A DNA stretch of 5,115 nucleotides from contig JAFGRS010000398.1 of the NCBI GenBank assembly GCA_016935045.1, positions 1 to 5,115 on the forward strand, given 5' to 3'. Position numbers and translations under genes: made by a program. This DNA comes from Lentisphaeria bacterium (GTDB lineage: Bacteria > Verrucomicrobiota > Lentisphaeria > Oligosphaerales > JAFGRS01). The notes beneath the pieces are model-generated. The model made no database searches and had not been told where the DNA came from. It saw only the letters and a program-made list of their open reading frames with translations. How positions within the stretch are numbered: position 1 is the stretch's first letter; the number at the start of each line of letters is the position of its first letter. Below are positions 1 to 5,115 of the stretch, piece after piece.

Positions 1-109
1 ATACCTTAGGGTATGCGCCCTCCTCGTGCCTTGCGGATGACCATGCGGCGCCTCGCCAAAATGTGAAGTTGTTTCCGTGCGGACCCTTAACCTGGACGAT
101 GCACGGGAA

Positions 110-251
110 AACCACGAATGGACACGAATCCACACGAATGAAACGCAGTCGCAGGGCTTTGGACCGGGACGCAACGGGAGTTCCCCGTTTGCCGCCTCCG
201 GTGCCGGAACTCGTTGTGCCCATTGGTGTTCATTCGTGTCCATTCGTGGTT
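110..251. repeat. CACGAAT inverted-repeat element (about 142 bp, MITE/REPIN-like)
   Basis: The left arm (110-140) and right arm (221-251) are inverted copies: the outer 20 bp are identical and the next 11 bp differ at three positions (28 of 31 match). Each arm holds three units of the CACGAAT type spaced 10-11 bp apart; the innermost right-arm unit reads CACCAAT. The core (141-220) has its own dyad symmetry: GAGTTCC (178-184) with GGAACTC (206-212), extended by CAAC (172-175) with GTTG (213-216) across a two-base bulge. No open frame of note and no clear target-site duplication is visible. I recall CACGAAT-type repeats as scattered intergenic repeats in Planctomycetota and Verrucomicrobiota-like genomes, but copy number cannot be judged from one window. 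It could be a non-autonomous mobile element or a transcribed structured repeat. Confidence 0.75.
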
Positions 252-425
252 CATGAATAGATCAGGTTAAGCGCACGCATGCGCAAATACGGTCACGCCC
301 GTGGGAGCGCCGGCAGAGGCGGCGTGCATCCGCACCGGCCGCGCCCGTACCCGCGGCGGGCCAGGACCGCCGGCCCGGGGGTGCGGGCCCCCGCCGCCGC
401 CCCATCCCGTGGCAGCCCCCCCCCA

Positions 426-453
426 TTTTCCGGACGCGGTGGCGTCCGGAAAA
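426..453. repeat. Perfect 12-bp inverted repeat (stem-loop) downstream of rlmN
   Basis: TTTTCCGGACGC (426-437) and GCGTCCGGAAAA (442-453) are exact inverted copies around a GGTG loop. It lies about 90 bp after the rlmN stop, so it may mark the 3' end of the operon transcript. Read on either strand, the T run is at the 5' side and the A run at the 3' side, the reverse of an intrinsic terminator. A role as a 3'-end stabilising stem, a protein-binding palindrome or a dispersed repeat is as likely as termination. Confidence 0.6.
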
Positions 454-539
454 CACTCCGTCCCGGCCGCCTGCGCGGGCGACCTCTTGCCCACAGAGGG
501 TCCCCTTCGTGTGTTTCGCGGTTCTCTGGAGAGGAAAGG

Positions 540-1526
540 CTAACGCCGCCGCAGTTGACCACAGGCTGCCCGGATGGGCCCTCCCCTGCGTCTGCGGACG
601 GTGACCTTTGCGCCGCCGGCCGTGAGGACGCGTTCGAAGTGGAGGATCCGGGCCGGGTTGGGTGGACGGTAGTGCTCCGTGACCTCGTTGCAGGGGATGA
701 GGTTGACCTTGGCATCGAGGGTTCGGGCCATCTCCGCGAGGGCACGGGCGTCGTCGTCGCCGTCGTTGACTCCGGCCATCAGGGTGTACTCGAAGGTGAC
801 CATGCGCCCGGTGGCGTTCCGGAAGGTGCGGCAGGCATCCAGGATGTCTGCGAGGGGGTAACGGTATTGCGGCGGGATCAGGCGGCTGCGCTTCTCGTCA
901 CTGACGGCGTGGAGGCTCAGGGCCAGACGCCACTGGCGGCGCAGCGTTGCCAGGTGGCGGATGCCGGGCACGATGCCGCTGGTGGAGAGGGTCACATGGC
1001 GTCCCCCGATGGCGAGTCCGCGCGGGTCGCAGACCTCGTCCAGGGCGGCCACGACGGGTTTCAGGTTCAGAAGCGGTTCTCCCATTCCCATGACCACGAC
1101 GTTGGTGACCCGTTGTTCGAGGTGATGGCAGGCGGCCACGACCTGGTCCACGATCTCCGCCGCGGTGAGGTCCCGCACCCAGCCGTCCCGACCGCTGGCG
1201 CAGAAGGTGCACCGCACCGGACAGCCGACCTGCGTGCTGATGCAGACCGTGGTGCGGGTCCGGGCGCGCAGCAGGACCGTCTCGATGGTCTCGTCGTCTC
1301 GCAGGCGGAACAGCCATTTGACGGTCCCGTCCGCTGCTTCCAGCCTGTCGGCCGCGGTGAGGGTGAAGGCGTCGAAGTGTTCTTCGAGTGCTGTCCGGAG
1401 GGTCTTGGGCAGGTTGCGCATGGCCGCGAAGGAGATGCTCCACTTGTCGTAGAGCCAGGCACGGATCTGGCTGGCGCGGAAGCCGGGTTCTCCCCGCTCC
1501 GCCAGCCAGGTGGTGAGCCGCTGCAT
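540..1526 (-). CDS. rlmN: 23S rRNA (adenine2503-C2)/tRNA methyltransferase RlmN
   Basis: Cytosolic radical-SAM enzyme that methylates C2 of A2503 in 23S rRNA and, in some bacteria, A37 of tRNAs. From ATG 1526 it is 328 aa. The N-terminal small domain (about 1-50, LAERGEPGFRASQIRAWLY) is followed by GTVKWLF and IETVLL. The 4Fe-4S motif CxxxCxxC is Cys102, Cys106 and Cys109; VMGMGEPLLN (145-154) is the SAM-binding GEP motif; STSGIVPGIR and LALSLHA follow. The C-terminal AACGQL contains Cys322, equivalent to the methyl-carrying Cys355 of E. coli RlmN. Cys95 and Glu82 match E. coli Cys118 and Glu105 in spacing, so the full catalytic set is present. Oddity: GGPI precedes Arg-Ala-Ala-Cys-Gly where most homologues have GxDI. 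Start: a GTG at 1556 (10 residues longer, GGGAG seven bases upstream) is about as good as ATG 1526 (AGGGG seven bases upstream). ATG was chosen because it begins directly at the conserved first helix. It is the last gene of the operon and ends in TAG. The reading frame stays open upstream to 2717, but that part is a shadow of the glycosyltransferase gene. Confidence 0.95.
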   Translation of the reverse strand: MQRLTTWLAERGEPGFRASQIRAWLYDKWSISFAAMRNLPKTLRTALEEHFDAFTLTAADRLEAADGTVKWLFRLRDDETIETVLLRARTRTTVCISTQVGCPVRCTFCASGRDGWVRDLTAAEIVDQVVAACHHLEQRVTNVVVMGMGEPLLNLKPVVAALDEVCDPRGLAIGGRHVTLSTSGIVPGIRHLATLRRQWRLALSLHAVSDEKRSRLIPPQYRYPLADILDACRTFRNATGRMVTFEYTLMAGVNDGDDDARALAEMARTLDAKVNLIPCNEVTEHYRPPNPARILHFERVLTAGGAKVTVRRRRGGPIRAACGQLRRR

Positions 1527-1563
1527 GCCGCCGCCCCTGAGGGCTTCGCGTTCCACATTCGGT

Positions 1564-1568
1564 CTCCC
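1564..1568 (-). promoter_or_regulatory. Shine-Dalgarno candidate for the longer rlmN start
   Basis: GGGAG on the minus strand lies seven bases before an in-frame GTG at 1556, just past the glycosyltransferase stop (1571-1573). A second candidate, AGGGG (1534-1538), lies seven bases before the ATG at 1526. The two sites make the rlmN start ambiguous by ten codons. Confidence 0.45.
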
Positions 1569-1570
1569 AG

Positions 1571-3493
1571 TCAGCGCCGGACCCCTCGGAACAGGCGCAC
1601 GATGTCGGGGGGCTGCCCGGGGTCCGGCGGGGCTGCTTCGGTGTAGAGTCGCGCCAGACGCGGGCCGCCCGGGAACCATCCCACCCGCACGATCTTCCGC
1701 CGGCGCAGGTCCAGGGCCGGGCTGACGGGCGTCCATTCGACTTCCGGCAGGATGGGGGCGCTGCCCTCCGTGAGAACGTACACTGCGTCCACATAGGGCT
1801 GCGCTCCGGGGTCGTTCTGCGGGGGAAGCGCGGGAATGTCGGGCCTGTCTCCCCAGGAGGGGAAGGGGGCGACGGACCGGCCATGGGGGATCGGAATGCG
1901 TGTTCGCGCAGCGGTCACGCGAACCACGGGACGGGAGAGGTAGAAGCAGGCCGCCACATGGTAGGGCCGGGTGGTGCTGTAGATCGCGGACGAAGCGATG
2001 GGGCGGTACACCCGAGAGACCTCCGCGACGTTCGGGACCACGCCGGCCACCGCCTCGCGCGGAACGGCGCCGCCCTCGGGCACACCCCCGGCGCCGGACA
2101 CCGCGGCGTCCGCACCGGGAGGGGTCGCCAGAAGGATGGGGGAGGGCGGCGCCCGGCCGGCGAGGGCGAGGCCCGCTGCACTCTGTTCGTTGTTGGCCCA
2201 CGCCTGCCAGGGGGTGATGAGGGACAGCACGGCGACACCGAGAGCCCCGGCGGCGGCCACGAACTGGTTGCGGAATGGCGCCCGGGCCAGGGGACCGTAG
2301 GCCACCAGCAGAGCGACTGCCAGGGCCAGGGCGAGAAGCACTCCCATGCCGGCAAGATGGGCCCTGGGCCAACCTTCGACCCGCACGATCCCCGAGCCAT
2401 GGATCAGGCACAACCCGAGTCCCGCCAGGGCCAGGACCGCGGCTGCGTGCGCCAGCAGCCGGCTCAGGCGGCGCAGGACGAGGAGGTGTCGGCGGACCAA
2501 CAGCTCGAAGTGCAGTCCGGTCATCACCGCCAGGGGTCCGAGCACGGACATCAGGGACAGGGGCGACACCTTCGGGAGCAGCCAACTCACCAGGAACAGA
2601 GAAAGGACGATGGTGCGCAGAAAGTGGAAGACGATGGGGCTGCGTTCGAGAGGCCGATACGCCATGCAGAAGGCCGGCCAGATGAGGAACGACCAGGGGA
2701 AGAGGTACACCGCGCACTTGAGCGGGAAGAGGACGAAGTCGAGAGGATAGCTGAGCGTTACCCGAGGCATGGTCTGCAATTCATTCCAGGGCAAAAAGAT
2801 CGGATTTTCACTGCGGTACAGCCAGGTGCCCACCGCCAGGGCCAGGAAGGCCAGTGCCGCGAAGTGTGAAGGCAACAGCATCCGGCGTCGTCCCTTGACG
2901 GGTCGGCGGAGGAAGAAGAAGGGGAGGTAGAACATGGCCAGGGCCCGTGCCCCCCCGGTGAAGGCGGCCAGAGTGACGAACAGGGCGGCCCCCAGCCATC
3001 CCGCCAGCCAGCGCTTCCCCTCCTGGCCCAGGGCGAACCAGGTCCACCAGGCGCACGTCAGCAGCAGGGCCAGGACGATCTCGCTCTGGGCCCGGCGTCC
3101 CACGCGGATCGCGGCCACGTTGCAGAGGACCATACCCGCGGCCACGAAGGCGGCTACGGGACCGCCATGGCGATGGGCCATCCAGCCGCTGAGGAGGGCA
3201 AGGACACCCAGGCAGAGCACCGCGGGCAGCCGCACACCCCACTCGCCCTGGCAGCCGAGCGTGTCGCAGAGGGCCACGAGCCAGGGATAGAGCGGGTAGG
3301 CATCCACGGGATCGCCATGGACGGCAGGGGTCCAGAAGACCCGTTCCCGGACCATCTCGGCGGCGACGGTGCCGTAGAGGGCCTCGCTGGGGCGCAGCTC
3401 ACGGGTGGGGAGGAAAGGCAGGTAGAGCAGGGCGAAGACCAGCAGCAGCAGCAGGACGCTGCGGCGTGTGGGCGTGCGCTCGACGTACGGCAC
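1571..3493 (-). CDS. ArnT/PMT-like GT-C membrane glycosyltransferase (GT39-type), divergent
   Basis: A 640-aa polytopic membrane protein starting at GTG, with GAGGA seven bases upstream and 15 nt after the mgtE stop. I count about 12-13 hydrophobic segments between residues 12 and 427, then a soluble C-terminal part (428-640) with a Gly/Ala/Pro-rich stretch (about 456-485). After the first segment comes RPSEALYGTVAAEM...WTPAVHG...YPLYPWL (34-72), which matches the first-loop motif of ArnT/PMT_2 proteins (DEARYAEIAREM...P..G...KPPLYYWL). RRAQSEIVLALLL (133-145) sits where the family has ARxxTTDMxL, and LLPKVSPLSLMSVLGPLAV (305-323) resembles the later KLPxYLLPxxP motif. Such enzymes take a sugar from a polyprenyl-phosphate carrier and attach it to a lipid or protein on the outer face of the membrane. 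The donor and acceptor cannot be read from the sequence. The Asp normally found in both motifs is replaced (Ser-Glu in each), so the chemistry may differ. Fold is fairly sure; exact activity is not. Confidence 0.75.
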   Translation of the reverse strand: MPYVERTPTRRSVLLLLLVFALLYLPFLPTRELRPSEALYGTVAAEMVRERVFWTPAVHGDPVDAYPLYPWLVALCDTLGCQGEWGVRLPAVLCLGVLALLSGWMAHRHGGPVAAFVAAGMVLCNVAAIRVGRRAQSEIVLALLLTCAWWTWFALGQEGKRWLAGWLGAALFVTLAAFTGGARALAMFYLPFFFLRRPVKGRRRMLLPSHFAALAFLALAVGTWLYRSENPIFLPWNELQTMPRVTLSYPLDFVLFPLKCAVYLFPWSFLIWPAFCMAYRPLERSPIVFHFLRTIVLSLFLVSWLLPKVSPLSLMSVLGPLAVMTGLHFELLVRRHLLVLRRLSRLLAHAAAVLALAGLGLCLIHGSGIVRVEGWPRAHLAGMGVLLALALAVALLVAYGPLARAPFRNQFVAAAGALGVAVLSLITPWQAWANNEQSAAGLALAGRAPPSPILLATPPGADAAVSGAGGVPEGGAVPREAVAGVVPNVAEVSRVYRPIASSAIYSTTRPYHVAACFYLSRPVVRVTAARTRIPIPHGRSVAPFPSWGDRPDIPALPPQNDPGAQPYVDAVYVLTEGSAPILPEVEWTPVSPALDLRRRKIVRVGWFPGGPRLARLYTEAAPPDPGQPPDIVRLFRGVRR

Positions 3494-3500
3494 GGGGCGG

Positions 3501-3505
3501 TCCTC
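3501..3505 (-). promoter_or_regulatory. Shine-Dalgarno site for the glycosyltransferase gene
   Basis: GAGGA on the minus strand lies seven bases before the GTG at 3493 and just after the mgtE stop codon (3509-3511). It supports the GTG as the true start and translation from a shared transcript. Confidence 0.7.
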
Positions 3506-3508
3506 GGC

Positions 3509-4882
3509 TCAATGCAGCCCCAACAGCAGGGCGCAGATGAGAAAGTAGATGAGGGTTGCGGAGAGATCGTTGCTGGTGGTGATGAAGGGCCCCGAGGCCA
3601 CCGCCGGATCCACCTTTGCCCGATGCAGCAGGATGGGCACCACGGCCCCGAAGGTACTGGCGAAGGCCATGGCGCTGGCCATGGCGGCACCCACGACCAG
3701 GCCCAGCGCGGCGGGGGGCCTCGAGACGGCCCCGGCGGCGACGAAGCTGAGAATGGCCCAGACGATCACGCCAGTCAGCGAACCGCAGACCAGGCCCAGG
3801 CAGATGCCCACCCGGATCTCGCGCGAAACGATGGTCAGAATACGGCCGTACTTGTGTTCATCGAGGGCAATCCCGCGCACGCAGATGGCGGAGGACTGCA
3901 TGCCGGTGTTGCCCCCCATCGCCAGAATCGCCGGCACGAAAACGGCCAGGGACTCGATCCGTGTCATTCGCATCAGGGTGCTGATGACCACGCTGTTGAG
4001 CAGCCCGGCCACCATGGTGATCAGCAGCCATGGCAAACGCAGGCGGGCGATCCCAAGGAGGGATTCCTCCTCTTCCTCGAGGTCGGGGGCGCCCACCATC
4101 CGGGCCAAGTCTTCATCCGCCTCTTCGTGGAGGACGTCGATGACGTCGTCGACGGTGATGCGTCCGACGAGCCGGTGCGCCGCGTCGACCACCGGCATCA
4201 CCCAAAGATCGTAGCGCCGGAAGCGCCGGGCGACTTCCTGCTGGTCCTCGTCCGTGGTGGCAAACACCACCTCACGGTTCATGAGCCGTTCGAGGGGGGT
4301 ATGGGGGTCGGCGGCAACCAGTTCGGGAAGTGCCACGCACCCCAGCAGTGTCCCGTCGGCGGGGTCGATGACGAAGATGTTGAACACGGGGTCGCTGAGG
4401 GTGCGGTCGTTCGTCAGGCGCTCCGCGTCGGCGACGGTGGCGGAACGGGGGAGAGCGAGGACCTCACTGGTCATGAGGCCGCCGGCCGTGTCCTCCCCGT
4501 ATCCGAGCAGGCCGGTGACCTCCCGGCGACCCTCGGGTCCCATGGCCGCGAGAACCTCCGCAGACTGCTCCCGATCCAGCTCCGCAATCAGGTCGGCCGC
4601 ATCGTCCGGGGCCATGTGCCCGGCCAGCTCGGCAATCTCGCTGGAGTGCAGGTCCCCCACCACCGCGTCCACGTAGGGGGTATCGAGTTCGGCCACTACG
4701 TCGGAGGCCGTTTCGGGGTCGAGGATGCGGAAGACGTTCTCACGCTGCTCGGACGGCAGGTCCTCGATGATGTCGGCGAGGTCCGCGGGATCGATCTCGC
4801 GTACAGCCTCGCGGAAGGCGTCCCAGCGCGCGTTGCGCAGGAGGGCGTGAAGCTGGTCCGAATTGGCTTGTTCGGCTGGCAC
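3509..4882 (-). CDS. mgtE: MgtE-family magnesium transporter
   Basis: Mg2+-gated Mg2+ channel of the inner membrane, which works as a homodimer. From the GTG chosen here it is 457 aa, the usual MgtE length (about 450). Layout: N-terminal helical MgtE_N domain (about 1-128), TAGGLMT motif (132-138), CBS1 (about 137-198, ending VAADPHTPLERLMN), CBS2 (about 201-258, with TDEDQQEVAR and RITVDDVIDVL), an acidic plug-helix region (about 259-282, with a run of five Glu), then about five membrane segments (283-457). The GGNTG signature is at 323-327, and Asp439 in TTSNDLSATLIY matches the pore Mg2+-binding Asp432 of Thermus MgtE. The many acidic residues in the N and CBS domains fit cytosolic Mg2+ sensing. 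Start: the frame is open further up, with a TTG at 4966 and a GTG at 4903, but the extra Pro/Arg-rich residues do not look like the family. GTG 4882 puts the first helix at the same distance from the start as in Thermus MgtE, and has a weak AGAG seven bases upstream. Function is sure; start is moderate. Confidence 0.93.
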   Translation of the reverse strand: MPAEQANSDQLHALLRNARWDAFREAVREIDPADLADIIEDLPSEQRENVFRILDPETASDVVAELDTPYVDAVVGDLHSSEIAELAGHMAPDDAADLIAELDREQSAEVLAAMGPEGRREVTGLLGYGEDTAGGLMTSEVLALPRSATVADAERLTNDRTLSDPVFNIFVIDPADGTLLGCVALPELVAADPHTPLERLMNREVVFATTDEDQQEVARRFRRYDLWVMPVVDAAHRLVGRITVDDVIDVLHEEADEDLARMVGAPDLEEEEESLLGIARLRLPWLLITMVAGLLNSVVISTLMRMTRIESLAVFVPAILAMGGNTGMQSSAICVRGIALDEHKYGRILTIVSREIRVGICLGLVCGSLTGVIVWAILSFVAAGAVSRPPAALGLVVGAAMASAMAFASTFGAVVPILLHRAKVDPAVASGPFITTSNDLSATLIYFLICALLLGLH

Positions 4883-4993
4883 AGGCAGTCTCTTGTGCAA
4901 CACACCCCGCGGCTTCGGATGCCGTTCGACGGGCCGCCTCGGGGAACCGTGCGGACACGTCCACAAGCACTCGGCGGGGGGAGGTCTCCCCGT

Positions 4994-5021
4994 ACCATAC
5001 TCCGTCCCTTCGTCCTGTCAT
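4994..5021 (-). promoter_or_regulatory. Possible sigma70-type promoter for the mgtE operon
   Basis: On the minus strand, ATGACA (5016-5021, five of six matches to TTGACA) is followed after 16 bp by TATGGT (4994-4999, four of six matches to TATAAT). Transcription would begin near 4987, giving a leader of about 100 nt to the GTG at 4882. The site lies between the upstream terminator-like hairpin and mgtE, where a promoter is expected. In GC-rich DNA such matches are informative, but two hexamers alone are weak evidence. No M-box Mg2+ riboswitch is evident in the leader, which is also short for one. Confidence 0.35.
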
Positions 5022-5072
5022 CCGGCTTTGCCCCACAAGCAGCGGCGACGAGGCCCGCGCGGTCTGAGAGGG

Positions 5073-5094
5073 AAAAGGGCGGCCTCGCCGCCCC
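5073..5094 (-). terminator. Rho-independent terminator of an upstream gene outside the window
   Basis: On the minus strand GGGCGGC (5087-5093) pairs perfectly with GCCGCCC (5077-5083) across a 3-nt GAG loop. An outer G-U pair (5094/5076) is possible, and TTTT (5073-5076) followed by CCCTCTC comes directly after. This is the classic stem plus U-tract in the minus direction. In the plus direction there is no T tract. It would end a minus-strand transcript coming from beyond 5115 and insulate the mgtE operon. Confidence 0.6.
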
Positions 5095-5115
5095 GCTCGA
5101 GCGTCCACGGATCAG

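Larger units (their letters stand above)
1..539. other. Gene-free intergenic region
   Basis: No credible gene was found on either strand. The short frames here overlap the CACGAAT inverted repeats or the GC-rich block and encode Pro/Arg/Gly-rich shadow peptides. Contents from left to right: a small hairpin at the edge (ATACC/GGTAT, 1-14); unremarkable sequence to 109; the CACGAAT element (110-251); a very GC-rich block (about 300-424) with several overlapping hairpins, such as GGCGG (355-359) with CCGCC (367-371) and GGGGG (377-381) with CCCCC (388-392), ending in a run of nine C (416-424); the perfect 12-bp stem-loop (426-453); and the tail after rlmN (454-539). The region probably separates the operon from a neighbour left of the window. 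Confidence 0.6.

Noticed and set aside
6..44. Twelve-codon minus-strand ORF (MVIRKARGGRIP) with GAGG six bases upstream
   Set aside because: Too short to support without conservation; a start codon with a nearby purine run is common in such sequence.
110..251. CRISPR array
   Set aside because: The units are about 10 bp with no spacers between them and are arranged as an inverted pair; there are no direct repeats with unique spacers and no cas gene.
63..260. 65-aa plus-strand frame across the CACGAAT element
   Set aside because: It begins just before the inverted-repeat element and runs through all of it, has no evident ribosome binding site, and its residues only reflect the repeat.
355..392. 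GC-rich hairpins as an intrinsic terminator
   Set aside because: Several G/C stems can form, but no T run follows on either strand, so termination is not supported; they may simply reflect base composition.
279..1646. Long plus-strand open frame (455 aa) opposite rlmN
   Set aside because: It runs antisense through the whole well-conserved rlmN gene, has no family resemblance, and long antisense frames are expected in GC-rich DNA.
1527..2717. N-terminal extension of the RlmN frame to 725 aa
   Set aside because: The added part is Arg/Pro/Gly-rich and overlaps the glycosyltransferase gene on the same strand in another frame; RlmN homologues are about 330-400 aa.
1883..2869. Plus-strand 328-aa frame rich in Gly, Gln, Arg and His
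   Set aside because: Antisense to the glycosyltransferase with a composition typical of a shadow frame and no recognisable motif.

Overview
The window is strongly GC-rich bacterial chromosome. It carries three tightly packed genes, all on the minus strand, which occupy about 540 to 4882. Read in transcription order (right to left) they are an MgtE magnesium channel, a large ArnT/PMT-like (GT-C, GT39-type) membrane glycosyltransferase, and the 23S rRNA/tRNA adenine-C2 methyltransferase RlmN. The gaps are short: 15 nt between mgtE and the glycosyltransferase, and 14 to 44 nt before rlmN depending on its start. Each downstream gene has a good Shine-Dalgarno sequence, so one transcript is likely.

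Right edge (4883-5115): a GC-rich hairpin followed by TTTT on the minus strand looks like the intrinsic terminator of a gene beyond the window. It is followed by a possible sigma70-type promoter (ATGACA - 16 bp - TATGGT), which would start the three-gene operon. I saw no Mg2+ riboswitch (M-box) in the short leader.

Left edge (1-539): about 540 bases without a credible gene. This stretch holds the most unusual structure of the window. A roughly 142-bp element is bounded by near-perfect 31-bp inverted repeats, each built of three CACGAAT-type units spaced about 10-11 bp apart, with nested dyad symmetry inside. Further right is a GC-rich block of hairpin-forming sequence. Next comes a perfect 12-bp stem with a 4-nt loop whose T and A tracts have the opposite polarity to a normal intrinsic terminator.

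Organism: the style of RlmN (CPVRCTFCASG core, CGQLRRR end), the atypical GT39-like protein and the CACGAAT repeats remind me of the Planctomycetota/Verrucomicrobiota/Kiritimatiellota part of the bacterial tree. This is an impression from family resemblance, not a database result. The three products have no obvious shared pathway. MgtE handles Mg2+ uptake, RlmN tunes the ribosome, and the glycosyltransferase probably modifies an envelope lipid or glycan. Their linkage may be only transcriptional.
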